Source of the DNA: Betaproteobacteria bacterium
GTDB lineage: Bacteria; Pseudomonadota; Gammaproteobacteria; Burkholderiales; Rhodocyclaceae
Length of the DNA: 64,000 nt
NCBI GenBank assembly: GCA_020621865.1
Contig: JAHRYW010000002.1
Span: forward strand, 129,960-193,959
Reading direction: 5' to 3'
Part shown: one piece after another, positions 34,813 through 43,304 of the stretch
Position numbering within the stretch: the first letter of the stretch is position 1
How the letters are laid out: the number at the start of each line of letters is the position of its first letter
The notes under the pieces: generated by a model
What the model was told of the DNA's origin: nothing
The model's input: only the letters and a program-made list of their open reading frames with translations
Database searches by the model: none
Translations under genes and position numbers: made by a program

Positions 34813-37074
34813 TCAGACGACGGCTTCGGCCTTTTCCTCTTCGAAATCGAGCCTGATCTTGCCTTCCTTGTCGAGATCGACCGTCACCCGGCCGCCGCTG
34901 GCCAGCTTGCCGAACAGCAATTCGTCGGCCAGCGCCGAGCGGATCGTGTCCTGGATCAGCCGGGCCATCGGGCGCGCGCCCATCAGCGGGTCGAAGCCCT
35001 TGGTAGCCAGCATTTCCTTGACCGCCTCGCTGAAGTGCGCCTCGACCTTCTTCTCGTGCAGCTGCTCTTCCAACTGCATCAGGAACTTGTCGACGACGCG
35101 CAGGATGATCTCGTGGTCGAGCGGCGCGAAGGAAATCGTGGCATCCAGGCGGTTGCGGAATTCCGGCGTGAACAGACGCTTGATCTCGGCCATCTCGTCG
35201 CCGGCTTGCTTGTTCGACGTGAAGCCCATCGAGGTCTTCTGCAGATCGGCGGCGCCGGCGTTGGTGGTCATGATGATCACCACGTTGCGGAAATCTGCCT
35301 TGCGCCCGTTGTTGTCGGTCAGCGTGCCATGGTCCATGACCTGCAGCAGGATGTTGTAGATATCCGGGTGGGCCTTTTCGATTTCGTCGAGCAGCAGCAC
35401 ACAGTAAGGCTTCTTGGTGATCGCCTCGGTCAGCAGGCCGCCCTGGTCGAACCCAACGTAGCCCGGCGGGGCGCCAATCAACCGCGACACGGCATGGCGT
35501 TCCATGTATTCCGACATGTCGAAACGCTGCAGTTCAACGCCCAAGCAATAAGCGAGCTGCTTGGCCACTTCCGTCTTGCCGACACCGGTCGGGCCGGAGA
35601 ATAGGAAGGAACCGATTGGCTTGCCCGGATTGCCGAGACCGGAACGGGCCATCTTGATCGCCTTGGCCAGTGCGTCGATCGCCTTGTCCTGGCCGAAGAC
35701 GGTCGCCTTCAGGTCGCGGTCGAGATTCTTCAGTGCGCCACGATCATCCAGCGACACGTGCTGTGACGGGATACGGGCGATCTTGGCGACGATCTCCTCG
35801 ATATCCGTCTTGCCGATGGTTTTCTTCTGCTTCGATTTGGGCAGGATGCGCTGGGCAGCACCGGCCTCGTCGATCACGTCGATCGCCTTGTCCGGCAGGT
35901 GACGGTCGGTGATGTAGCGGGCCGACAGTTCGACCGCCGAGGAAATCGCCGTCGCCGAGTACTTGATGCCGTGGTGCGCCTCGAAGCGGGCCTTCAGGCC
36001 CTTGAGGATCTCAACGGTTTCGGCCACCGACGGCTCATTGACGTCGATCTTCTGGAAGCGACGGGACAGCGCGCTGTCCTTCTCGAAAATGCCGCGGAAC
36101 TCGGTGTAGGTCGTCGCCCCGATGCACTTCAGTTGCCCGGAGGAGAGTGCCGGCTTCAACAGGTTGGAGGCGTCCAGCGTGCCGCCGGAAGCCGAACCAG
36201 CGCCGATCAGCGTGTGGATCTCGTCGATGAACAGGATGGCATGCGGATTGTCCTGCAGCGCCTTGAGCACGCCCTTCAGGCGTTGCTCGAAATCGCCGCG
36301 ATATTTAGTGCCGGCCAGCAGGGAACCCATGTCCAGCGAATAGACATTGGCCTTGGCCAGGATTTCCGGCACTTCGCCCTCGACCACTTTGCGGGCCAGG
36401 CCTTCGGCGATTGCCGTCTTGCCGACGCCGGCCTCGCCGACCAGCAGCGGATTGTTCTTGCGCCGACGGCACAGCGTCTGGACGACACGTTCCAGTTCCT
36501 TGTCGCGGCCGATCAGCGGGTCGATCTTGCCCTGCAGCGCCAAGGCGTTGAGGTTGATCGTGTATTGCTCCAGCGGACCAGCTTCGGCCTTTTCGCCTTC
36601 GGTCTCGACTTCACTTTCCGAGGCGGATTTCTGCGGCTGCGGCACCTTGCTGATGCCATGCGAAATGAAATTGACGACGTCGAGCCGGGTAATTCCCTGC
36701 TTTTGCAGGAAATAAACGGCATGCGAATCCTTTTCGCCGTAGATGGCGACCAGCACATTGGCGCCGTTGACCTCCTTCTTGCCGGAGGACTGCACATGCA
36801 GGATGGCGCGCTGGATCACGCGCTGGAAGCCCAGCGTCGGTTGCGTGTCGATGTCGTCCTCGCCGGAAACGGTCGGCGTGTGCTCATCGATGAAATTGGT
36901 CAGATCCTTGCGCAGCGTATCGGTCTTGGCCCCACAGGCGCGCAGGGCTTCGGCGGCTGACGGGTTGTCGATCAACGCGAGCAGGAGGTGTTCGACGGTA
37001 ATGAACTCGTGGCGTTTTTGACGCGCCTCGACGAAGGCCATGTGCAGGCTGACTTCGAGTTCCTGGGCAATCAT
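34813..37074 (-). CDS. clpA: ATP-dependent Clp protease ATP-binding subunit ClpA
   Basis: ClpA (753 residues, normal length) is the AAA+ unfoldase that feeds proteins to ClpP. The N-domain (about 1-145) starts [22 protein letters not shown] module 1 has Walker A GEAGVGKT and Walker [10 protein letters not shown]; module 2 has Walker A GPTGVGKT and Walker [15 protein letters not shown] chose the ATG at 37074 because it overlaps the clpS stop and matches the family start. ClpS, the N-end-rule adaptor, is encoded just upstream. Confidence 0.96.
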   Translation of the reverse strand: MIAQELEVSLHMAFVEARQKRHEFITVEHLLLALIDNPSAAEALRACGAKTDTLRKDLTNFIDEHTPTVSGEDDIDTQPTLGFQRVIQRAILHVQSSGKKEVNGANVLVAIYGEKDSHAVYFLQKQGITRLDVVNFISHGISKVPQPQKSASESEVETEGEKAEAGPLEQYTINLNALALQGKIDPLIGRDKELERVVQTLCRRRKNNPLLVGEAGVGKTAIAEGLARKVVEGEVPEILAKANVYSLDMGSLLAGTKYRGDFEQRLKGVLKALQDNPHAILFIDEIHTLIGAGSASGGTLDASNLLKPALSSGQLKCIGATTYTEFRGIFEKDSALSRRFQKIDVNEPSVAETVEILKGLKARFEAHHGIKYSATAISSAVELSARYITDRHLPDKAIDVIDEAGAAQRILPKSKQKKTIGKTDIEEIVAKIARIPSQHVSLDDRGALKNLDRDLKATVFGQDKAIDALAKAIKMARSGLGNPGKPIGSFLFSGPTGVGKTEVAKQLAYCLGVELQRFDMSEYMERHAVSRLIGAPPGYVGFDQGGLLTEAITKKPYCVLLLDEIEKAHPDIYNILLQVMDHGTLTDNNGRKADFRNVVIIMTTNAGAADLQKTSMGFTSNKQAGDEMAEIKRLFTPEFRNRLDATISFAPLDHEIILRVVDKFLMQLEEQLHEKKVEAHFSEAVKEMLATKGFDPLMGARPMARLIQDTIRSALADELLFGKLASGGRVTVDLDKEGKIRLDFEEEKAEAVV

Positions 37075-37382
37075 CAGTTTTCCTCCATGATGCAAGCAAG
37101 CGGGTGTTGATGCTGGCGCGCGAATGCAATGACCTGTTCCACCTTGGTAGCGGCGATGTCGCGCGGGAAGATGCCGCACACGCCTCGACCTTCGTTGTGA
37201 ACTTTGAGCATGATTCGTGTCGCTTGTTCAGTGTCCAGAGAAAAAAACCGCTGCAGAACGGTGATGACGAAATCCATCGGTGTGTAATCGTCGTTCAGCA
37301 ACACCACCTTGTACATCTTCGGCGGTCCCAACTTGCTGCGTTGTGCCTCAAGTTGTCCGCCTTCCTGATACTTCGTAGCCAT
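37074..37382 (-). CDS. clpS: ATP-dependent Clp protease adaptor ClpS
   Basis: ClpS (102 residues) delivers N-degron substrates to ClpA. The core shows [20 protein letters not shown] with the substrate-pocket residues, [20 protein letters not shown] and the C-terminal [16 protein letters not shown]. The stop overlaps the clpA start by one base (ATGA), giving a clpSA operon. It is divergent from the cold-shock gene across a 276-nt gap. Confidence 0.95.
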   Translation of the reverse strand: MATKYQEGGQLEAQRSKLGPPKMYKVVLLNDDYTPMDFVITVLQRFFSLDTEQATRIMLKVHNEGRGVCGIFPRDIAATKVEQVIAFARQHQHPLACIMEEN

Positions 37383-37658
37383 GCGCTCGATTCTATACAG
37401 TCCGTCTCAATCCGCAATATAAAATAATTTGCACGAGAAACGCCCGATTTCCAGTGCACGTCAAGCAAATCCCTTGCCTGGTTTTATGCTGCGCTGCGCC
37501 ATCGAAACTTGTTGACGACGATATTCAGGCGGGGTAGAAAGCCAGTGTGTTTGGATTCAAGCTGCATCGAGGTTGCCATGAGCACCGGGTCGTTGAGCTC
37601 AAACAGGGAGTCGGGGAGACCCGGAAATTTGTTCGTTTTTTGTATGAAAGTTGCAAAC

Positions 37659-37862
37659 ATGGCAATCGGTACTGTCAAGTGGTTCAATGATTCCAAGGGC
37701 TTTGGTTTTATCACTCCTGACGATGGCAGCGAAGACCTCTTCGCGCATTTCTCCGCCATCAACATGAATGGTTTCAAGACCCTGAAGGAAGGCGAAAAAG
37801 TTTCCTTCGAAGTCGTGCAAGGCCCCAAGGGCAAGCAGGCTTCCAACATCCAGCGCGCCTGA
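37659..37862 (+). CDS. Cold-shock protein, CspA family
   Basis: A 67-residue single cold-shock domain with both RNA-binding motifs, KGFGFITP and DLFAHFSAI. It begins [12 protein letters not shown], the usual start. Another in-frame ATG lies 15 nt upstream. The 276-nt gap before it contains a long AT-richer leader, as is usual for csp genes whose mRNA leader responds to temperature, though no such structure can be proven by eye. A strong terminator follows. Confidence 0.93.
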   Translation: MAIGTVKWFNDSKGFGFITPDDGSEDLFAHFSAINMNGFKTLKEGEKVSFEVVQGPKGKQASNIQRA

Positions 37863-37880
37863 GCTCCGGATTAAAATGTA

Positions 37881-37908
37881 AAAGCCCGCCTGGTTTCAGG
37901 CGGGCTTT
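37881..37908. terminator. Bidirectional terminator between csp and soxZ
   Basis: A perfect 12-bp stem AAAGCCCGCCTG / CAGGCGGGCTTT with a GTTT loop, followed by more T residues. Gene ends on both sides converge here. Confidence 0.9.
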
Positions 37909-37929
37909 TTTTATTGCTCCGAAGCAGGC

Positions 37930-38241
37930 TCAGGCGACGACGGTATCGTCCTGTCGTCGTTCGCCGAGGTTGTCCGTCCACGTGACTGACAGCTTGTCGC
38001 CGGCCTTGATGCCCCGGGCCTTGAAAGTGAATAGCGGGTTCCGGGAAATCGACGTGTTCAGTTGGCCGTCGATGACTGCCTTGCCGTTCAGTGAAACGGT
38101 GAAGTTCTGGATGAAGTTCATCGGGACGGTTTGGCCATTTTCATCCTTGCGCTGCCCGGTTTCCATCGGATGCTGCATAAGGATGCGGACGTCGGCGGTT
38201 TCGCCCTGAATTTGTGCGCGTATCTTGATCGGTGCGCTCAT
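37930..38241 (-). CDS. soxZ: Sulfur-carrier complex protein SoxZ
   Basis: A 103-residue SoxZ (family segments MSAPIKIRAQIQGETADVRI, LMQHPMETGQRKD and RGIKAGDKLSVTWTDN). SoxZ pairs with SoxY to carry sulfur intermediates during periplasmic thiosulfate oxidation. The ATG at 38241 leaves a 2-nt gap to soxY. No soxXA, soxB or soxCD is in the window, so this is an isolated SoxYZ pair. Confidence 0.93.
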   Translation of the reverse strand: MSAPIKIRAQIQGETADVRILMQHPMETGQRKDENGQTVPMNFIQNFTVSLNGKAVIDGQLNTSISRNPLFTFKARGIKAGDKLSVTWTDNLGERRQDDTVVA

Positions 38242-38243
38242 GC

Positions 38244-38717
38244 TCAGCCTCCGCAACCGCCGAGGGTGACCTTGATCTCGCGGAAGGCGACATGGGTCTT
38301 GCCGTCGCTGGTTTTAGCCACGACACGGATACGTTGGGTTTCCGACAATTTCAGCTGGGCCCTGACATAGGGCAGCACTGGGCCGGAAAACTCGATCACC
38401 GACGACAGCGGCATCGGGTTCTTGTCGGCGAAGATGGCCAGGCTGCGGGTGTTGGCGATATTGCTGGTGATTTCGATCTCGACCTTGGCGCCGTTTTCGG
38501 CGATCTCCGGGGCGGTGATGACGATGTCGCGCGTCTCGCCTGCGCCAGTAGCGCCGTAGGCCTTCAGTGCATCATTGATGTTGCGGGCGGTGAAGGCGCT
38601 TTTGTTCCATTCGGCGGCGAGCACGGCTGACGGGGTCAGCAGGCCGGTACCGAGCAGCGGCGAGAGCAGGGCGGCGGAGGCGCCGCCCTTGAGGAATCTT
38701 CTGCGTAGTTCGTGCAT
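38244..38717 (-). CDS. soxY: Sulfur-carrier protein SoxY
   Basis: A 157-residue SoxY. The N-terminus carries a twin-arginine signal (RRRFLKGGASAALLSPLLG), and the protein ends with the GGCGG swinging arm whose cysteine binds the sulfur substrate. It forms an operon with soxZ and lies 11 nt downstream of moaC on the same strand, so the three may be co-transcribed. Confidence 0.94.
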   Translation of the reverse strand: MHELRRRFLKGGASAALLSPLLGTGLLTPSAVLAAEWNKSAFTARNINDALKAYGATGAGETRDIVITAPEIAENGAKVEIEITSNIANTRSLAIFADKNPMPLSSVIEFSGPVLPYVRAQLKLSETQRIRVVAKTSDGKTHVAFREIKVTLGGCGG

Positions 38718-38728
38718 GGGGCGAAAGC

Positions 38729-39211
38729 TTATTCGGCGGTCCAGTGGCCGGATTTGCCACCCTTCTTTTCGAGCAGGCGGACACCGTCAATGCGCATGCC
38801 GCGATCGACGGCCTTGCACATGTCGTAGATGGTCAGCAGGCCGACCGAGGCGGCGGTCAGCGCTTCCATCTCGACGCCGGTACGGCCGAAGCATTCAGCA
38901 GTGACTTCGCAATGGACGGCGCTTTGCGCCTCGTCGACGGTGAAATCGGCGGCGACGCGGGTCAGCGCGATCGGATGGCAGAGCGGGATCAGGTCGCCGG
39001 TGCGCTTCGAGGCCTGGATGGCGGCGATGCGGGCGATGCCCAGTACGTCACCTTTCTTGGCCGAGCCGGAGCGGATCAGGGCGAGAGTTTCCGGTTGCAT
39101 GAAAATGCTGCCGGCGGCGCGGGCGACACGGGCGGTTTCGGTCTTGCTGCCGACGTCGACCATATGGGCCTGGCCGGCGGCGTCGAAATGGGTGAGAGTC
39201 TGATTGGTCAC
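38729..39211 (-). CDS. moaC: Cyclic pyranopterin monophosphate synthase
   Basis: MoaC (160 residues) acts in the first part of molybdopterin synthesis. Signatures are [31 protein letters not shown] and the C-terminal [23 protein letters not shown] segment with catalytic Lys and Asp. The start is GTG at 39211, supported by the family N-terminus although no good binding site is visible. It is divergent from the BepA-like gene with only 63 nt between. Confidence 0.95.
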   Translation of the reverse strand: MTNQTLTHFDAAGQAHMVDVGSKTETARVARAAGSIFMQPETLALIRSGSAKKGDVLGIARIAAIQASKRTGDLIPLCHPIALTRVAADFTVDEAQSAVHCEVTAECFGRTGVEMEALTAASVGLLTIYDMCKAVDRGMRIDGVRLLEKKGGKSGHWTAE

Positions 39212-39274
39212 AGGAATTTACGATTGGTTACGAACCGCTGGGAGCGGCTTTTCGGGCTGCGATATCATAGCACC

Positions 39275-40723
39275 ATGCACTTCAAGCAACGATTCGTCGC
39301 CGCCCTGATCGCCTGCGCTCTGGCTGCCCAACCCGGGTGGGCTGACGATTTGCCGGAACTGGGCGATGTGGCGAGCAACGAGTTGTCGCTGAGCATGGAG
39401 AAGAAAATCGGCGTGCAGATCATGCACGAGATCCGCTGGCGCGAACCGACTTATCTCGACGACGGCGATATCGAAGCCTATCTGAACCAGTTGGGCGGGC
39501 GTCTGGGGGCGGTCAGCAACGATCCGGGTTTCGGTTTCTATTTCTTCACGATCAACGCGTCGAGCATCAACGCCTTTGCCATGCCGGGGGGCTACATCGG
39601 CGTGCATACCGGGCTGATCCTCTCGGCCCAGACGGAGTCGGAGCTGGCCGGCGTGCTGGCCCATGAAATTTCCCACGTGACGCAGCGCCACATTGCGCGG
39701 CAGGTGTTCCAGTCGAAGCAGATCGGCATGGCGTCGATGGTGGCCATGGCGCTCGCCTTGCTGGCGGCGCGGTCGAGCGGCCAGGCGGCGGGAGCGGCGC
39801 TCGTGTCCACGCAGGCCGGCGCGATTTCAGCCCAACTGGCGTTCTCTCGCGATTTCGAGCGCGAGGCGGATCGCCAGGGTTTCGATATCCTGCGCAAGGC
39901 CGGGTTTGACGTACGCGGTATGGCCGATTTCTTCGAGCGCCTGCAAAAATCGGTGCGCCTTTACGAGAACAACGCGACGGTCTACCTGCGGACCCACCCG
40001 CTAACCGGCGAGCGCCTGACCGACATGCAGAATCGCGAGCAGGTGGTGGCTTATCGGCAGGTGACGGATAGCGTCGATTTTCAGATGGTCCGTGCCAAGG
40101 TGCGGGCGATGCAGGGCATTCCGGCCGAGGCGGTCAAGGATCTGGAGGGCCTGTTGCGCGAGAAGAAGTTTGCGTCGGAGGCGGCGATTCGCTACGGGCT
40201 GGCTTTTGCCCGTTACCGGGCGAGGGACTGGGCTGGCGCCGAGAAGGAGATCGATGCGACACGCCGCCTGAAGGTTTCGGCACCGATGCTTGAGCACCTG
40301 CGGGCCGATCTGCGGATCGCCCAGTCGGACGTGGCTGGAGGTTTGGCCATTTATCGTGATGCGATGGTGCGTTTTCCGCTGAATTTCGGCCTGCTTTATG
40401 GTTACGGCGCGGCGCTGACCGGGGCGCGGCGCTTCGACGAGGCGCTGCGTTTTGCCGAGAGCCAGTTGGCGAACTATCCGGATGATGTCCGTCTGCACAA
40501 GCTGCGTACCGAGAGCTATGCCGGGCTGGGTCGTCGGGCCATGCAGCATCGCTCGCTGGCCGAGGTCTACGCCCTCCAGGGGCAGACGGCGGAGGCGGTG
40601 CAGCAACTGGAGTTCGCGCAGAAGGCCGGGGACGCCAATTTCTACGAACAATCGTCGATCGACGCCCGTTTGCGCGAGATGAAGCAGCGCCAGATCGAGG
40701 AACTCAAGGAAAAGCGCCGTTAA
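39275..40723 (+). CDS. M48 family metalloprotease, BepA/YfgC-like
   Basis: A 482-residue periplasmic protease with a signal peptide (about 1-23). Its zinc motif is HEISH at residues 130-134 (LAHEISHVTQRH), with the third ligand in FEREADRQGFD near residue 195. The C-terminal half (about 270-470) is built of TPR-like helices. BepA-type proteins assist or degrade outer-membrane assembly substrates such as LptD. The ATG at 39275 is used because the signal peptide starts there. tusA lies 42 nt downstream. Confidence 0.9.
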   Translation: MHFKQRFVAALIACALAAQPGWADDLPELGDVASNELSLSMEKKIGVQIMHEIRWREPTYLDDGDIEAYLNQLGGRLGAVSNDPGFGFYFFTINASSINAFAMPGGYIGVHTGLILSAQTESELAGVLAHEISHVTQRHIARQVFQSKQIGMASMVAMALALLAARSSGQAAGAALVSTQAGAISAQLAFSRDFEREADRQGFDILRKAGFDVRGMADFFERLQKSVRLYENNATVYLRTHPLTGERLTDMQNREQVVAYRQVTDSVDFQMVRAKVRAMQGIPAEAVKDLEGLLREKKFASEAAIRYGLAFARYRARDWAGAEKEIDATRRLKVSAPMLEHLRADLRIAQSDVAGGLAIYRDAMVRFPLNFGLLYGYGAALTGARRFDEALRFAESQLANYPDDVRLHKLRTESYAGLGRRAMQHRSLAEVYALQGQTAEAVQQLEFAQKAGDANFYEQSSIDARLREMKQRQIEELKEKRR

Positions 40724-40765
40724 TTCGGAGTAAAATCGCGCATCCAAACCATTTGCCGAACGACC

Positions 40766-40993
40766 ATGGAATTTGATCGCGATCTCGACGTCAAGGGGCT
40801 GAACTGCCCGCTGCCCATCCTGCGTACCAAGAAGGCGCTCGCCGAGATGGAATCCGGCAAGATCCTGCGTGTCCTGGCGACCGATCCGGGATCGCTGAAG
40901 GACTTTCCGGCCTTTGCCAAACAGACCGGTAACGAGCTGCTTGAGCATCGTGAAGAAAATCGCGTCTTCGAGTTTTTCCTGAAACGCAAATAA
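40766..40993 (+). CDS. tusA: TusA-family sulfurtransferase
   Basis: A 75-residue TusA-like protein with the CPLP active-site motif (LDVKGLNCPLPILRTKKALA); the first Cys carries the persulfide. TusA passes sulfur to tRNA thiolation or to other sulfur-transfer pathways. It follows the BepA-like gene. Its stop codon overlaps a possible non-standard start of pabB. Confidence 0.92.
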   Translation: MEFDRDLDVKGLNCPLPILRTKKALAEMESGKILRVLATDPGSLKDFPAFAKQTGNELLEHREENRVFEFFLKRK

Positions 40994-41085
40994 GCGCCGA
41001 ATTCACCGCATTTTTTGAAGACAGGCGGGCGCCGGCAGGCGAACCCGCCGCTTGGCTGTTTACCGGCCTGGTCGATTGCCTTGAG

Positions 41086-42729
41086 GTGCGTGACGGCGCG
41101 TCGTTCGATGCAGCACTGAGCAGGCTTCAGGACGAGGCCTTGTGGACCGTTGTCGGGCTGGATTACGAACTCGGTTACCTGCTTGAGCCGAAATCGGCGC
41201 CGCCAGGCTGGCATGCGGGTTCGCAGGTGCTGGGGCGCTTCTGGCGCTTTGCCGACCGCCGGGAGTTGTCGCGCGAGGCGGCCGATGCCTGGCTGGCGCA
41301 GCAGGCCGGCGCGGCTGGGGTGGGCGGCCTGCGGCCGGCGATCGATGCGCAAACCTACCATGCTACGGTCGGCCGGGTAAAAAGCCTGATTTTCGCGGGC
41401 GACTGCTACCAGGTGAATTTCACCTTCCCGCTCGATTTTGACTGGTTCGGCGCGCCGCTGGCCCTCTATGCGCGGCTGCGTGAACGCCAACCGGTGCGTT
41501 ATGGCGGCTTCGTCGGCGATGCCCGGCAAGGGCTGGTTTCGCTGTCGCCGGAACTGTTCATCGAACGCCGGGGCGACCGGCTGATTACCCGGCCGATGAA
41601 GGGGACGGCACCGCGCCACGCGCCGGCAGAGCAACTGCGCCACTCGGCCAAGGACCGGGCCGAGAACCTGATGATCGTCGACCTGCTACGTAACGACCTC
41701 GGTCGGGTGGCCACCAACGGCAGCGTCGTTGCCGACCGCCTGTTCGAGATCGAGGATTACCCGACCGTCTGGCAGATGGTCTCGGAAGTGTCGGCCGATG
41801 TTGCCGGCCGCAGCTTCGGCGAACTGCTGCGCGCGCTGTTTCCCTGCGGCTCGATCACCGGGGCGCCGAAGATCAGGGCGATGCAGATCGTTGGCGAACT
41901 GGAGGGTTCGCCGCGCGGCACCTACACCGGCGCCCTGGGCTGGCTGGCACCGAATGGCGATTGCCGGCTGAACGTGGCGATCCGGACGCTGGAGCTGGGT
42001 GCGGATGGGCGCGGCAAGCTGGGCATCGGCAGCGGCATCGTCGCCGATTCCGATGCCGCGGCGGAGTGGGCCGAGTGCCAGCTGAAGGCAGGCTTCCTGA
42101 GCGAGTGCGATCCGGGCATCAAGTTGATCGAGACGCTGCGCCGCGAAGAGGGTGCCTATCCTCGCCTGGCTGGGCATCTGGAACGACTGCGCCGCTCTGC
42201 CGAGTGGTTGGGTTTTGCTTGCGACGAGCAGGCGGTGGGCGCGGCGCTGGATCAGCAACCGGCGTCGGGAACCTGGCGGGTTCGGCTGACGCTGGCCAAG
42301 GATGGCCGGGTCGAGGTGGCGTCATTTCCCCTCGGCGACGAGCCGGCCGGTTTGCGCCATGCGCTGCTCGCCGGCGAGGCTATTACGTCGACCTATCCGC
42401 TGCGTCGCCACAAGACGACCGACCGGGCGATTTACGATGCGGCCCTGGCGACGCTGGCCGATGATCCGCAACTCTTCGATGTGGTCTTCCTGAACGAGCG
42501 TGGCGAGGTGGCGGAAGGGGCGCGCAGCAACGTCTTCGTCGAACGCGACGGAATCCTGCTGACGCCGCCGCTCAGTAGCGGCGCCTTGCCCGGTGTGTTG
42601 CGGGCCGAACTGCTGGCTGCCGGGAAAGCCAGCGAGGCGGTGTTGCGGCCCGCCGATCTGGTCGGTGGCTTCTGGCTGGGCAACGCCCTGCGCGGCATGG
42701 TTCGGGTGATGCTGCGGGACAAAATTTGA
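41086..42729 (+). CDS. pabB: Aminodeoxychorismate synthase component I fused to aminodeoxychorismate lyase
   Basis: The 547-residue product joins PabB (about 1-340; GDCYQVNFTFP, PMKGTAPR, DLLRNDLGRVA, FPCGSITGAPK) to a PabC-like lyase (about 350-547, with Lys in LRRHKTTDRAIYDAAL and NVFVERDGILLTPPL). It makes p-aminobenzoate for folate. I list the GTG at 41086, but the same frame reads on upstream to about 40999 with PabB-like residues and no ATG, GTG or TTG. The true start may be a rare codon (ATA 40990 or CTG 41056). A repeat left half lies inside. Confidence 0.88.
   Translation: MRDGASFDAALSRLQDEALWTVVGLDYELGYLLEPKSAPPGWHAGSQVLGRFWRFADRRELSREAADAWLAQQAGAAGVGGLRPAIDAQTYHATVGRVKSLIFAGDCYQVNFTFPLDFDWFGAPLALYARLRERQPVRYGGFVGDARQGLVSLSPELFIERRGDRLITRPMKGTAPRHAPAEQLRHSAKDRAENLMIVDLLRNDLGRVATNGSVVADRLFEIEDYPTVWQMVSEVSADVAGRSFGELLRALFPCGSITGAPKIRAMQIVGELEGSPRGTYTGALGWLAPNGDCRLNVAIRTLELGADGRGKLGIGSGIVADSDAAAEWAECQLKAGFLSECDPGIKLIETLRREEGAYPRLAGHLERLRRSAEWLGFACDEQAVGAALDQQPASGTWRVRLTLAKDGRVEVASFPLGDEPAGLRHALLAGEAITSTYPLRRHKTTDRAIYDAALATLADDPQLFDVVFLNERGEVAEGARSNVFVERDGILLTPPLSSGALPGVLRAELLAAGKASEAVLRPADLVGGFWLGNALRGMVRVMLRDKI
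41359..41396 (+). repeat. Dispersed repeat left half, copy 10 (inside pabB)
   Basis: CATGCTACGGTCGGC followed by a diverged right part (GCCTGATTTT at the expected 10-nt distance). It encodes HATVGRVK immediately before the conserved GDCYQVN motif of PabB. Confidence 0.5.
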
Positions 42730-42764
42730 AATTTGGCCGTTTTTTGCCGCCGACCGTAGCATTC
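42722..42764 (-). repeat. Dispersed bipartite repeat, copy 11
   Basis: On the minus strand: AATGCTACGGTCGGC, a 10-nt spacer (GGCAAAAAAC), then GGCCAAATTTCAAA. It overlaps the last codons and stop of pabB and precedes a hairpin at 42770-42795. Confidence 0.85.
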
Positions 42765-42769
42765 CCGAT

Positions 42770-42795
42770 TTCAACGGGGCATCAGCCCCGTTGAA
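42770..42795. terminator. Hairpin between pabB and the following minus-strand gene
   Basis: An 11-bp perfect stem TTCAACGGGGC / GCCCCGTTGAA with an ATCA loop. There is no T run on either side, so it may be a weak or Rho-assisted terminator, or an mRNA-protecting structure. Confidence 0.5.
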
Positions 42796-42804
42796 GGGTA
42801 AAAA

Positions 42805-43290
42805 CTACCCGCGCAGCTTGCGCAGGTAGATGCCAAGCAGCGAGAACAGCGCCGCGGCGACGCCGTAGTAGAACGCCTTGGCTTCGATGTCCTGATACTC
42901 GACCAGAACCGGCACGTCGTTTTCCAGGCGGTAACGGACGGTGGTCTGGAAGTGCCAGGACGAGGCCTTGACTTCGAACAGGCCATTTTCGACCTTCCAC
43001 TTCAGCCAGTTCTTTTTCTCATCGAGATCGCCAGCCGCTTCCGGCGGGGTCAGCGACTCGAACTGGCCGGCCGCACGGGCGGCGGCCAGTTCGCCATAGG
43101 CGACGCCGCAGGCTTCCTTTTGCTGGTTCTTGACGCAGGTGGCGATCAGCCGGAATTCCGGCTTCCAGTCGCTGGTCTTGTCCCACGGCCAGGAAATGAT
43201 GAAGGCCACCGTCCACGCCCAGACGAGGCCAGTGAAGATCATCAGGGCCACGAAAATTTTCGAGAAGAACGAGCGCTTGTCAGCGGACAT
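42805..43290 (-). CDS. Hypothetical membrane protein
   Basis: A 161-residue protein with one hydrophobic segment near residues 12-34 (IFVALMIFTGLVWAWTVAFI), a region of about 95 residues that should lie in the periplasm, and a second hydrophobic segment near 139-157 before a basic end (YLRKLRG). I do not recognise a family. It lies 14 nt downstream of valS on the same strand, so it may be transcribed with pepA-holC-valS. Confidence 0.7.
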   Translation of the reverse strand: MSADKRSFFSKIFVALMIFTGLVWAWTVAFIISWPWDKTSDWKPEFRLIATCVKNQQKEACGVAYGELAAARAAGQFESLTPPEAAGDLDEKKNWLKWKVENGLFEVKASSWHFQTTVRYRLENDVPVLVEYQDIEAKAFYYGVAAALFSLLGIYLRKLRG

Positions 43291-43304
43291 CGGGTTTCCT
43301 TTGT

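Noticed and set aside
34813..37179. An upstream start for clpA giving a 788-residue protein
   Set aside because: The extra residues are translated from clpS in another frame; the ATG at 37074 matches the family and overlaps the clpS stop.
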